Shown here: one piece after another, positions 6,923-16,700 of the stretch
Layout of the letters: every line of letters begins with the position of its first letter
How positions within the stretch are numbered: position 1 is the first letter of the stretch
From: Caprella mutica
Taxonomy: Eukaryota; Arthropoda; Malacostraca; Amphipoda; Caprellidae
Assembly: GCA_947561585.1 (NCBI GenBank)
Contig: CANNZV010000861.1
Location: forward strand, 124,001-188,000
Length of the DNA: 64,000 bases
Direction: 5' to 3'
Notes under the pieces: generated by a model
The model's database searches: none
What the model saw: only the letters and a program-made list of their open reading frames with translations
What the model was told of the DNA's origin: nothing
Made by a program: the position numbers and the translations under genes

Positions 6923-9532
6923 ATGAAGAAAAAAAATCTACGCATCATATTAGTCCTCTTATTGTTGACTGCGCTCATCGTTGGGCTGTTCCAATTTATT
7001 CGTTTTCCTTTTGTGCGTATCAATGCCTTTCAAGCCGTGCCGCAAAATACAGCCGTGCTTTTTGAATGGACTAATCCCAACCTAAGCGATGCCTTTGCTA
7101 CGGAGCATCGGGACTTGTTTTTTAGTGAAAGAATAGCAGATGATTGGGCAGTTTTTCAAGAAACGTTTCATTGGCAACAAGACGCGCCTTTACTCTGCGC
7201 ATTGCAATTGACAAGTGCGACAGACTTTGATTTTATTTATATTTTAAATACCGAAGGGCGACCTGATTTAGCGGGCATTTTAGATACGCTAAGAACCCGA
7301 AATACCGAAGCATTTACTTATCAAGGGCAAGATGGATTTGTAGTGCAAAATATTGATAATCAGCAGCTTAGCCTTACTCGTTTTCGAAATTTATGGATTT
7401 TTTCTCGCCGGCGCGTATTGGTGGAAGAAGCGATTAATCAGTTAAATAATTTTCGGACAAATCTCACGCGAACTCGTGCGTTTCGGCAGATGCGACGTGG
7501 AGCTACGAACGGTGCGCCCTTGAATATGTATGTTAATTTTAAAGGTATTTCGGAGCAGTTTTCGGGCATTTTAACACCTGAAAAGCGAGCAGAAATTAAA
7601 CAGTTTAATGAGTGGGTCAATTGGCTGAAAATCAGTATTCAGTCGAAGGAAGATGGTTTTGATTTACAAGGAACTTTATCAGGTGTATTGAAAACAGTAC
7701 GTCGTTTAGAACCCTTGACAGATGAGGCAATTTTTAAAGTTATGCCTGATAATATTGCTGTGGCTACTTGGATGCAAGCTCCTTCAAGCAAACAAATTTC
7801 GGCAGATTTGGCGCCTTATTTCCAGCCGTGGATGCAAAGAGAGGTGCTATATGCCATTACCGAACCTTATTCTGCGAACACCGAGTTAGAGAAATTTGTG
7901 CTGCTGCGCGTGCGAGATATGGAGGCTGCGGAAGCTAATTTGAATGCGCTTGGCGAAAAAGTGGGCGTGACGGAAAATTATGCTTATAAGATGTACGAAA
8001 TTCGCCAATTGGTGCTGGAAGATATGTTGCTGCCTATCTTTGGAGAGAGTATTCAGCCGATAAAAAATCCGTATTATGTGTTGCTGGATGGCTATGTTAT
8101 TTTCGCTAATTCGAAACCTGCTTTAGAGGTGTGGTTGGATAAATTGACAGCTAATCAAACATTGGCGAATAGCGATGCTTTTTTACAATTAAATGCGACT
8201 GAAAATAATGAAAAACAAATTTATTGCTATCTGAATATCAATAAGTTAGACCAATTATTAGCGACTTATTTGCGCCCTGCTTTGCGTGCTGATTTTGTAG
8301 AAGGATTTGCACCTTACCAGCAATTAGGAGGACTTAATCTAAATCTGAAAAGCAAAAATAAACACCGCTTAATGGTGAGTGGAAATATATTGCAAAATGA
8401 GCAAGAAACGAACTCCAATAGACCGACTATTCAGCAACAAACAGAGGTCGCATGGAAAGCAGATTTGAATAATGAAGCTGCTATTGCGCCCACCGCTTTT
8501 TTTAACTCAAAAACAGGACAATACAATGTTTTTATTCAAGATATAGACCATCGGATTTACTGTTATTCTGCTGCCGGAAAACTGCTTTGGAAGAAGCGTT
8601 TGGAGGGACAAATCAAGTCGGCTATTCATATTATATTGAATGATAAAAAGGAACCTCAATTATTATTTAATACTGCTGATAAAGTATTGAAAATCAGTGG
8701 ACTAAATGGTAGTGATGTCACTGGTTTTCCTTTGAAATTACAGTCGCCCGCCACAAATGGTTTAAGCCTAGTTCATTTCAATGCTGCTGACCGAAATAAC
8801 TTTTTCATTGCTTGCAAAAACAAAAACATCTACGCTTATACATCAGCAGGTTTACCGATTTCAGGTTGGACACCACAGCGGAATGTAGGGCGCGTTTTGC
8901 ATCCTTTACAGCACTTCCAAACAGAGGAAAAAGACTTCCTTTTTGTCCTCAATCAAAAGGGGCAATTAAAAGCTTTTCAACGTGATGGTTCAGCACGTTT
9001 TCCGAGCGTTGACTTTAATGAGAAATTCCTTTCTGCGCCCAATTTTTCTGTGAATGACGACCGAACACGCATAGTTGCTTTAAATCAAAACGGCAAAATT
9101 CACGTCGTCAATACTGCTGGCGAAACCTTTAAATTGAATACAGACATCAAAGCAAATAAGGATATGCAATTTGCTTTTTCGGATGTAGTTGGCGATAATG
9201 AAAAAGATTATATTGCTTTGACTAGCAAGGAGTTAGCTGTTTATTTTTATGAAGGTAAAGTCTTTAAAAAAGCCTTTGATTATCAATTTGATAAAACGAT
9301 GGATGAAGTTTTTATTCCTGATGCTGCCAATAAAAAGCAGCATACAATCGGTGTATTATCCATTGATGCGCGAGAAATTTATTGCTTGAATAAAGCAGGG
9401 GAATTGCATGCTGATTTTCCACTAGGTGGCTCGACACCCTTCACTATTTTGGATTTATTTGGTGATGAAAGCCGCGCGCTCTTGGTAGGAAATGGAAAGA
9501 GTTTGTATGTGTATCGTTTGGGAGGGGAGTAA
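6923..9532 (+). CDS. membrane-anchored DUF3352-like / PQQ-propeller-like protein
   Basis: An 869-residue protein that starts with a single transmembrane or signal-anchor segment (KKKNLRIILVLLLLTALIVG). Residues of about 30-490 resemble the DUF3352 type of Bacteroidota envelope proteins (AVPQNTAVLFEWTNPNLSDA; repeated alternating strands and helices). About 510-869 form a beta-propeller-like repeat region (VAWKADLNNEAAIAPTAFFN, DHRIYCYSAAGKLLWKKRLE, ending KSLYVYRL), similar to PQQ/WD40-like repeats. The frame is open from an ATG at 6893, but that ATG lies in the terminal repeat of a mobile element. The ATG at 6923, which directly precedes the basic and hydrophobic anchor, is preferred. The function is unknown; the large domain probably faces the periplasm. 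Confidence 0.7.
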   Translation: MKKKNLRIILVLLLLTALIVGLFQFIRFPFVRINAFQAVPQNTAVLFEWTNPNLSDAFATEHRDLFFSERIADDWAVFQETFHWQQDAPLLCALQLTSATDFDFIYILNTEGRPDLAGILDTLRTRNTEAFTYQGQDGFVVQNIDNQQLSLTRFRNLWIFSRRRVLVEEAINQLNNFRTNLTRTRAFRQMRRGATNGAPLNMYVNFKGISEQFSGILTPEKRAEIKQFNEWVNWLKISIQSKEDGFDLQGTLSGVLKTVRRLEPLTDEAIFKVMPDNIAVATWMQAPSSKQISADLAPYFQPWMQREVLYAITEPYSANTELEKFVLLRVRDMEAAEANLNALGEKVGVTENYAYKMYEIRQLVLEDMLLPIFGESIQPIKNPYYVLLDGYVIFANSKPALEVWLDKLTANQTLANSDAFLQLNATENNEKQIYCYLNINKLDQLLATYLRPALRADFVEGFAPYQQLGGLNLNLKSKNKHRLMVSGNILQNEQETNSNRPTIQQQTEVAWKADLNNEAAIAPTAFFNSKTGQYNVFIQDIDHRIYCYSAAGKLLWKKRLEGQIKSAIHIILNDKKEPQLLFNTADKVLKISGLNGSDVTGFPLKLQSPATNGLSLVHFNAADRNNFFIACKNKNIYAYTSAGLPISGWTPQRNVGRVLHPLQHFQTEEKDFLFVLNQKGQLKAFQRDGSARFPSVDFNEKFLSAPNFSVNDDRTRIVALNQNGKIHVVNTAGETFKLNTDIKANKDMQFAFSDVVGDNEKDYIALTSKELAVYFYEGKVFKKAFDYQFDKTMDEVFIPDAANKKQHTIGVLSIDAREIYCLNKAGELHADFPLGGSTPFTILDLFGDESRALLVGNGKSLYVYRLGGE

Positions 9533-9627
9533 TGGAAAATGAAACAATTTCGCTTTTTTGTGAAAAAAACAATTTAATAGACACTTTTTTGTTGGAAAAA
9601 GCCTTATTATTGTAAAAAAAAGGAACT

Positions 9628-10047
9628 ATGGCAAGTCCAAATTCAAATACTATTATCAATATTGGAGTAAAAGAAATTTTACAAGGGATTTCCAATTTAG
9701 AAACATCAGACTTAGAACTTTTTTACAAACAAGTTGCTAATTTATTGGCAAATAGGAAATCTAATTCTCTTTCTAAAAGAGAGTCGCAGCTCTTTTTAAT
9801 TATTAATAAATCACCTTTTAATAAGGAAGAGCGACATCGTTATGTGCTGCTCTATAAAAAACTACAAGACGGCATTATTTCCGATTTAGAACATGCTGAA
9901 TTAAAGCAATTAATTCAACGCCAAGAAGTGCAGGGAGTAGCGAGATTAAAGGCTTTAGTAGAGTTAGCTCAAATCCGAAAAACTACACTAGATGACCTAA
10001 TGAAAGAGTTAGGTATTCGCAATATTACCCCTGATGTCAAGACCTAG
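9628..10047 (+). CDS. hypothetical protein paired with HNH endonuclease
   Basis: A 139-residue soluble helical protein. After a Ser/Asn-rich start, the helices include GVKEILQGISNLETSDLELF and a charged mid part (SKRESQLFLIINKSPFNKEE). The last helix (RKTTLDDLMKELGI) resembles a short DNA-binding or dimerisation helix. Its 3' end overlaps the next gene by 14 bp, indicating translational coupling with the HNH protein. Similar small proteins sit directly before HNH endonucleases in Bacteroidota and cyanobacteria and may be accessory subunits or cognate regulators; that role is inference. No catalytic motif is visible. Confidence 0.7.
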   Translation: MASPNSNTIINIGVKEILQGISNLETSDLELFYKQVANLLANRKSNSLSKRESQLFLIINKSPFNKEERHRYVLLYKKLQDGIISDLEHAELKQLIQRQEVQGVARLKALVELAQIRKTTLDDLMKELGIRNITPDVKT

Positions 10048-10471
10048 ACCAACTCCGAAATTAAGAAAAGAAGTAGCCACTAGAGCTAATTATCATTGTG
10101 AATATTGTCAAGCATTACGTTCTTATTCGCCAAGTCCTTTTGATGTGGAACATATTCAGCCTTATTGTTTAGGAGGTCTTTTAGTTCTGACTAATTTAGC
10201 CTATGCTTGTCATGGTTGCAATAGTGAAAAATCAGATAAAATAGAAGCATACGACCCTGTCAGTAATGAATTACAAACGCTGTTTAATTCAAGAATAAAT
10301 GAGTGGACAACACATTTTTCATGGAGTGAAGATAACTTGCTAATAATAGGGATAACACCGATAGGAAGGACAACAGTTGAAGCATTATTACTTAATCGTC
10401 AAGAGCTTATAAATCTACGAGAAGTGTTAATATTGGTGGGGAAGCATCCTCCGAATTTTACCCTTATCTAA
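10034..10471 (+). CDS. HNH endonuclease
   Basis: A 145-residue protein with a complete HNH nuclease core: CEYC (C22, C25), VEHIQP (H40), GG and N54 in the LTNLAYACHGC segment, and the second zinc pair C59/C62 followed by NSEKSDK. The second half (about 75-145) is a small beta/alpha region of unknown role. It is translationally coupled (14-bp overlap) to the upstream helical protein, so the two probably act together. HNH proteins of this size cleave or nick DNA; some are parts of defence or homing systems, but nothing here shows a target or a partner methylase. It is followed by a clear terminator. It appears intact. Confidence 0.88.
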   Translation: MSRPRPTPKLRKEVATRANYHCEYCQALRSYSPSPFDVEHIQPYCLGGLLVLTNLAYACHGCNSEKSDKIEAYDPVSNELQTLFNSRINEWTTHFSWSEDNLLIIGITPIGRTTVEALLLNRQELINLREVLILVGKHPPNFTLI

Positions 10472-10485
10472 TGTAATAATTCAAC

Positions 10486-10530
10486 AAAAAGGCACAAAGA
10501 GTAACTATATTCATCTCTTTGTGCCTTTTT
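10486..10530. terminator. bidirectional terminator between convergent genes
   Basis: AAAAAGGCACAAAGAG (10486-10501) and CTCTTTGTGCCTTTTT (10515-10530) form a perfect 16-bp stem with A and T tracts on either side. It lies between the HNH gene (plus) and the aryl-sulfotransferase-like gene (minus). Confidence 0.9.
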
Positions 10531-10539
10531 ATTATATCA

Positions 10540-12198
10540 TCAAAATACTAAGACCTTTTGTGATACCACACCATCCACTTCCAAAAGATAAACGCCTGAT
10601 GTCCAGTTAGATACGTCCACATATTTACGTCCGCCGCTTGCCATAAATTCGGTCATTAAGCGTCCATGCAAATCATAAATTTTGATAGCGGTATGCCTTC
10701 CAGCTTCCCATTCTACGGTAAACATTTTACTAGCGGGATTAGGGAAAATAGTTAATTTATAATCTTCAAAAACTTCATCAGCCGGTAAGACTTGCTCGCA
10801 GAATTCTTCATTTGGCTCAAGTTCGATATAGCCTTTATGACTTAAATCTTTTCCAGCGAAAGCCGCAAAATCAATAGGGTAGCGGGTCATGCGAAACGTC
10901 AAATTATTATTGATTGCTAAAGTATCACCTTGAGTAGCAAATGCACCTGCATTTATCGGCGTTTTATACTCCCAGACGATGTCTTCATCGGGTGTAATTT
11001 CAAAAGAATAACCAAAACGCCCCACGTCAATTAGCGTATTGCCATTCGGCAAAAGCTGCACACTAGACAAGCCTGTGGAATGCATTTTACCAGCTTCAGG
11101 GTGGGTGTAAGTCCAATCAAAATTTTCTGGGGCGAAGGTACTTTCGTCAAATCCATAAGTCCATTTGTACATGTCCCAAGCGGGGTCAAAAATATTAACC
11201 GTCGAAAAGTCTTCGCCAACGCGATTATTAAAGACCATTATTTTACCATAATTATCAATAATTGGGCTAACAAATTGCTCCACCCAATGCGCGTCATGCT
11301 GATAAAAAAGCTTCTGGTCAGCCGCAGTCCCTTGGTCATAAGCCGCCGGATTTCCCCAACGATACATGAGGTCGCCACCACGATTACTTTGCCCGCCGAA
11401 ATGCCCGGCAGCTTCTTCGGTAGTTGTGGTGTGGTCAATAATCCAAACTTCATGAAAAGTCGGAACGCTGAGCATAATCTGCGCGCGTTCGGCATTATAA
11501 TCTAAAGCATTGGAGTGCATCCAATCGGCAGCGCCATTATTAGTGTCCCAATTGATATTGACCAATTCTGGATGGTCTGCAACGACACCGTAGTTAGCTT
11601 TAGTAGAATCGTAATCTTGCACCAAATGGTCCCAAACATGCCATTCCCACACGATTTCATCAGTCGCGGGGTCTATTTCGATAATCTTATCTGGCCATAG
11701 TTTTTGTTGCGAAAGCAAAGCGGTATCACGCCCTGCTTCGATGGCATCTTCGGCTGTTTTTAATTCCCAAGTAATCGCCAAAATCGTACCTGCTGGTGTG
11801 ACTGCAATATCGTGATGAAAGCGTTCCAATTCATCATTTTTGGTATATTCCCACTGTGTATTGCCTTCCCAATCTACGATTTCTATAGTGCCGCCGCCGC
11901 CGCCAGCCCATATCGGATTGCCGGCTACTGCTGTTGGACGATTGGTTCGAACTAAGTTGCCATCGGGCATAATATATGCTGTATTTCCAGGGCGCGTATC
12001 GGTATCGCCTTCCCAAGTATGCACGATTTTACCGCAGTTGGTCAGCAAATATACATTGGATTGATTGTGCGGATAAATTAAATTATAGCCATCAAAACTT
12101 CGCCATGGTTCATAAGATAATAAGCCGACGGTATTTTGTGCGCTAGCACTGATGCCGATGGAAAAGAGGAGGAAGAAGAGAAGTATTGATTTTTTCAT
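10540..12198 (-). CDS. aryl-sulfate sulfotransferase-like protein with T9SS sorting domain
   Basis: A 552-residue secreted protein. Residues 1-21 are a signal peptide (MKKSILLFFLLFSIGISASA). The central region (about 25-450) is a beta-propeller of the arylsulfotransferase family: NLIYPHNQSNVYLLTNCGKI, repeated EIVWEW / TQWEYTK blades, and conserved histidine-containing stretches FHHDIAVTP, MHSNALDYN and YQHDAHW. Classic ASST transfers sulfate between phenols through a histidine; which histidine acts here cannot be fixed from sequence alone. Residues of about 475-552 form a type A T9SS sorting domain (LTIFPNPASKMFTVEWE, GRLMTEF, SGVYLLEV), so it should cross the outer membrane and be surface-attached or released. 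It is a single gene on the minus strand. A catalytic role on sulfated marine compounds is plausible but not shown. Confidence 0.85.
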   Translation of the reverse strand: MKKSILLFFLLFSIGISASAQNTVGLLSYEPWRSFDGYNLIYPHNQSNVYLLTNCGKIVHTWEGDTDTRPGNTAYIMPDGNLVRTNRPTAVAGNPIWAGGGGGTIEIVDWEGNTQWEYTKNDELERFHHDIAVTPAGTILAITWELKTAEDAIEAGRDTALLSQQKLWPDKIIEIDPATDEIVWEWHVWDHLVQDYDSTKANYGVVADHPELVNINWDTNNGAADWMHSNALDYNAERAQIMLSVPTFHEVWIIDHTTTTEEAAGHFGGQSNRGGDLMYRWGNPAAYDQGTAADQKLFYQHDAHWVEQFVSPIIDNYGKIMVFNNRVGEDFSTVNIFDPAWDMYKWTYGFDESTFAPENFDWTYTHPEAGKMHSTGLSSVQLLPNGNTLIDVGRFGYSFEITPDEDIVWEYKTPINAGAFATQGDTLAINNNLTFRMTRYPIDFAAFAGKDLSHKGYIELEPNEEFCEQVLPADEVFEDYKLTIFPNPASKMFTVEWEAGRHTAIKIYDLHGRLMTEFMASGGRKYVDVSNWTSGVYLLEVDGVVSQKVLVF

Positions 12199-12259
12199 AA
12201 GTTGCTTTGTTTACATTTTCTGTCTAAGTAGTCAGTCAAGTTATTGAATTAGATTTACT

Positions 12260-12561
12260 TAGTAATCGGAATTAAGGAACGATAAAAAATAAGCTCCTTA
12301 TAACTGTCAATTAGTTATGACTTGAATCACTAGGTAATCGCTTTGCGGTTCACAAACTGCGTTTGCTCATTCCTTCTTTTAAAGAAAATCTAAGCCCAAA
12401 ATAAGCGACCTGAAGAATGTAAATTTATTGAATGTAAATTTATTGAATGTAAATTTATTGAATGTAAATTTATTGAATGTAAATTTATTGAATGTAAATT
12501 TATTGAATGTAAATTTATTGAATGTAAATTTATTGATGCACCATTCCTTAACTCCGATTAC
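12260..12561. repeat. composite repeat with inverted ends, enclosing an expanded tandem repeat
   Basis: Left end GTAATCGGAATTAAGGAA (from about 12262) and right end CCTTAACTCCGATTAC (12546-12561) are inverted repeats with one mismatch. Inside are a segment shared with 45785-45870 (CTCCTTATAA, then GTCAATTA and GACTTGAATCACTAG) and one shared with 48650-48760 (AAACGCAGTTTG / AAAGCGG, inverted), followed by the 15-bp tandem array. No coding frame. Confidence 0.6.
12415..12534. repeat. perfect tandem repeat, 8 x 15 bp
   Basis: Eight identical copies of GAATGTAAATTTATT in direct succession with no spacers. The related element at about 48670-48700 (inverted) has only one copy of the unit, so the array arose by local expansion. 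Unit length and lack of spacers exclude CRISPR. Confidence 0.97.
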
Positions 12562-12628
12562 ATGTCTTTTCGTTTAAAATCTAATTTTGCAACAAATGTA
12601 ATAAAATCAATAGAGTTCTCACGCACTT

Positions 12629-12683
12629 AGTAATCGGGTTTAAATAAAGTTAAATTTGTAAACTTTATTTAATCCCGATTACT
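12629..12683. repeat. long inverted repeat (hairpin/cruciform)
   Basis: Arms of 23 bp, AGTAATCGGGTTTAAATAAAGTT and its complement at 12661-12683, with one mismatch and a 9-bp loop. The AGTAATCGG end matches the ends of the composite repeat at 12260-12561, so it may be a minimal relative of it. Confidence 0.75.
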
Positions 12684-12730
12684 TTCAGTAGCACACATCA
12701 ATTATTTCGTTACTTCCCTGAAAAAAATAA

Positions 12731-12900
12731 GGTTCTTTGATCGCTATGGGCAGGCAATTTTTGCAATTCTACGTCGCGCGGTGACCTCTAGTTACCTCGC
12801 GACCTATACAACTAAGAAATCACGAGGCGACTTGAGGTTGCCGCGTGACAAGAAAATCTATTTTTTGCAAAAATTGCCTGCCCATAGCGGTCAAAGAGCC
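12731..12900. mobile_element. family F palindromic element copy 1, 8-bp target duplication
   Basis: A 170-bp non-coding element with inverted ends GGTTCTTTGATCGCTATGGG and GGCTCTTTGACCGCTATGGG (other strand), continuing into CAGGCAATTTTTGCA. It is flanked by a perfect direct repeat AAAAATAA (12723-12730 and 12901-12908). GG(C/T)TCTTT ends with AT-rich 8-bp duplications are typical of ISL3-family transposition, so it may be an ISL3-derived MITE. Confidence 0.88.
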
Positions 12901-12948
12901 AAAAATAACTCTGCCCGTACGGATGCAGTGATTTTTTTTTAGAAAACG

Positions 12949-13136
12949 TTGAAACCATACAAATATAAAATACGCTAATTTCGCCCACCGTTGAAACGGA
13001 GGACTACCTGCCTGCGTCTAAACATCTGCGTCTCAAAATGCTTGTTTTTATACTAAAACGCTTAGATAGGTAGCTCACGGTTTTAACCGTGGGCGATAGA
13101 AAATAGCTCGAATTTATATAAGTTGTATGGTTTCAA
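12949..13136. mobile_element. REP-like palindromic element, family E copy 2
   Basis: A 188-bp element, inverted relative to the copy at 6731-6902, with ends TTGAAACCATACAA and TTGTATGGTTTCAA. It keeps the hairpin motifs CCCACCGTTGAAACGG and CACGGTTTTAACCGTG. It sits inside a family A relative. Confidence 0.78.
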
Positions 13137-13479
13137 ATTAGAAAACTATCAAGAAAATTTCACTCCTAAATTTTCCTAAATAGTTAATGTATGCTACTTA
13201 ATATAGGTAATGTGTAGCCTAAATAAGTTTATGTTTGTATTCTGTGCATCGCCGCTCTGCCTACATCTCGATACCTTTTAGTAGTCAAATAAGTTTGTAT
13301 TTAAATAAATCAATATGTATGTAGTTGGCAATTAATTAGATAGAAGAGTATTTAGTTTTTAAGTCAAAAAAATGAATGTATGAAAATATATAGTAACATA
13401 TTTTAAAATAATTAATACCAGTAAATAGGTATATTCTAACTTTTTTTGAAATATCGTTAAAAAATAATTGTTATTGTTG

Positions 13480-13487
13480 TATATTTG
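13480..13487 (+). promoter_or_regulatory. possible -7 promoter element
   Basis: TATATTTG matches the TAnnTTTG consensus exactly, and a similar TATATTTGCAA motif precedes the gene at 47293. No good -33 TTTG lies at the right distance. It would leave a leader of about 230 nt before the next ATG. Confidence 0.3.
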
Positions 13488-13715
13488 CAAATAACTAATA
13501 AAATGTAATTGTATCCTTCCTTCTGCAATTGCAAAATAAAAAAACCTCTCGAACTGATTTACTCCCTAAGTTAGACTAAATTATTTGGTCACGCTATTCC
13601 GATTTAATAAAAAACACTATTAGAGACTATGATATAGATGAACTGTATTTTTAAAAATACAGCTTATCACACAATGAATAGCACCTATGTTTTTAACCAA
13701 CAATAACATAATTCA

Positions 13716-16700
13716 ATGATACAAAAAAACAATTTTTCAATGAAGGTAATTTACACCTGTTTACCGAAATTTTTCGCCCTATTCCTATTATTAGGTTTCC
13801 AGCAAGTGGCTTATGCAACTGCCCCCACAGTTAATCAAGCTCCTACCGGCGATACCGTTGACCCATCGGGCACGGGTATGGATTTATTCGTGGCTTGGCT
13901 AGAGAGTCATGGCAATGCTGATGTCGTTCCGGCAGAAGACTGCGGCCCTGCTGTTTGGACAGATAATCGAGACGTAGCACAGTGGAATTTCACTTGTGGA
14001 CAGTTTACGGGGTGCATCAATATCACTTTTACTTATGATGATGCTTGTGACAATCCATTAACTTGGACAAGTACTTTTTGTATGGAAGACAATACCGCAC
14101 CGATTTGTGGTTTTCCAGAAGATTTGGAAGTGAATTGCTCTGATGCGAATGCATCGCTAATTATTGACGGCTGGTTAGCGCACGAAATTCCGACGGATAT
14201 CAGCCATCCTGTTACGGTTACTAATGATTTCGACTTGAATGCTGCTAGCGCAAATTGCGGACAAGCAACATTGGTTACTTGGACGTACACGGATGCTTGT
14301 GGCAATGCTTCTACGCGTGATGCAAGCATCACTATTAATAATGAAACAGCACCAGTCATTGACGGTGTGCCGGGCGATATCATACTTGGCTGTCAAGATG
14401 AGGTGCCAGCACCCGCTACAGTTACCGCTACAGATGCCTGTGGAGGAAACGCATCAGTGACATTTGAAGAAACAACAAATAACGGACAAATTATCCGCAC
14501 TTGGACTGCAACAGATGCTTGTGGAAACAGTGCCGTTGCTTCTCATACTATTACAGTAGGAGACAATGAGCCGCCAACATTAGTTGGTGTGCCGAATGAT
14601 TTTGACGTAATTTGTACAGACACTCCGATTGATCCGCCAACAGTAAGCGCAACAGATGATTGCAGTACTGATTTAACGGTTAATTTCACAGAAACAACCA
14701 CCGCAGGTGATTGTGGCGAAATAATAGTACGGACTTGGTCGGTAGTAGATGAGGCTGGTAATGAAACAACTGCTACACAGACAATCAATGTCGTTAATGA
14801 CGAAAATCCACCAGTTTTAACTGGTGTGCCTGCTGATTTATCATTGGATTGTGGAGAATCTATTCCTAGCCCAGCAATGGTTTCTGTTGATGATGACTGT
14901 ACTACTTTTTCTTTACAATATAGCCAAGTAGAAAGCGGAGATGATTGTACGGTAGGTTATACCATTATACGTACATGGGTTTCGGTAGATGCTTGTGGTA
15001 ATATGGTAGAAGGGGTTCAAGTTATTACAGTTGGCGAAATTGTAGATGGAATACAAATAACTCCACCTAATGATGTTAACTTGGAATGTAATGAAGATAT
15101 ACCAACTGAACAGCCAGAAGCAACGACAACTTGCCCTGATGGCGAATTAACTTACGAATTTACAGATGTAACTACTCCGGGTAGCTGCGATGGCGAATAC
15201 AGCATCATTCGCACTTGGACGGTCAGCGATAACTGTGGCAATAGCGAAATGGTAGAGCAAACTTATTTCTTTGAAGATACGACAGCTCCAGTATTTACTT
15301 TTGTTCCAGGACATGAAGATTTGACTTGTGCGTTCTATCCTGATGGCTTTGGTACTCCAGAAATTGAAGACAATTGTAGCGATTTTACAATTGAAATCGT
15401 GGATACATTTAATCCTTATATCTGTGACGCAGATTTTGACATTAGCCGTACTTGGATTGCAACAGATGCTTGTGGTAATACTTCTTCAGCAGAACAAATC
15501 ATTACAATTTGGCCAGATGTACAAGCTCCTATTTTCTTGTTTGTGCCCGGAAATGACATCATTCAATGTCCTGACGAAGCAGAATTTGGTGAGCCTGAAA
15601 TCGTAGATAATTGCCTAGGCTTTGATGTTACTATTGAAGATGAAGTATTAGTCGCTGGCGAATGCCCAGATGGCTATACCGTGAAAAGAACATGGACAGC
15701 GATTGACGAATGTGGCAACACGGAAGTTCAATCTCAAACTATACAAGTATTGCCAGCTCCAACTATCGAGTTCCTTTTTGTTCCTGCCAATGAAAGCAGA
15801 GGATGTGGCGATAGCAGCGACATCGAATTCGGAGAAGCAATTTGCCAAAGCACTTGTTTAGATGGTTTTGAAATGAGCTTTGAAGATGAAGTTGTTGCAA
15901 ACTGCGCAGGGTCAACACACACTCGTACTTGGACGGCTATCGACAACTGCGGTAATACTGCAACTGCTAGTCAAACTATCGAATTTACAGACCATCTTGC
16001 TCCTACTTTTGAAACCATTTTAGTAGATAAAACTATTGGATGTTCTGATCAGGTTTTATTCCAAATCCCTACTGTAACTGACCAATGTGGCAATATTAAC
16101 TTGACTTTCGAAGATACTCAAGAATGGGCAAACTGCGAAGGCGTAGCCTATAGCACCACACGTGTATGGTCGGCAGCAGATGCTTGTGGCAACATCGCCA
16201 ATGCCACTCAAACGATTTATGTGGAAGAAGACACGGAAGCACCTGTGTTTGACATGACTTCAGCTACATATGACATGACTTTGGAGGAATACCAAAACTG
16301 GGAAATGCCAACTCCAACGGTAAGTGATAATTGTGCAAATATTGTACTCAATAATCCAGTTGCCGTTTGGAAAACTGCTTCTGTTACTTACACTTGGACA
16401 GCTACTGATGCCTGCGAAAATGAAGCACGAGTAGTTGTGAAAATTAACTTTGACGAGTCTATTTTTGGAGAAGGACCTGGCTTGAATAGTGATTGGTTCA
16501 GCCTTTCACCAAATCCAGCAACAGATGCATTGACCGTCAACTTTACGGCAACAGGCGCAGAAGATGCAACTGTAATCGTTACAGATTTATTAGGACGTGT
16601 GTGGATGGAACAAGCCGCTACCGCTACCTATAATGGACAGAATACAATGAATTTAAATATTACCGATTTACCAGTCGGAACTTATTTCTTAATCTTAAAA

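Larger units (their letters stand above)
12687..13199. mobile_element. family A relative split by two nested elements
   Basis: The left end AGTAGCACACATCAATTA (12687 on) and right end TAGTTAATGTATGCTACT (to 13199) match the two ends of the 160-bp family A. A middle fragment at about 12909-12948 (CCGTACGGATGCAGTGATTT) matches its core. The pieces are separated by a family F element (12731-12900) and a family E element (12949-13136). Confidence 0.7.

Noticed and set aside
12415..12534. Array-like repeat as CRISPR
   Set aside because: Units are 15 bp with no spacers and no cas genes are nearby.
12949..13136. Target duplication for family E
   Set aside because: Flanks of the two copies show no matching direct repeat, so none is claimed.
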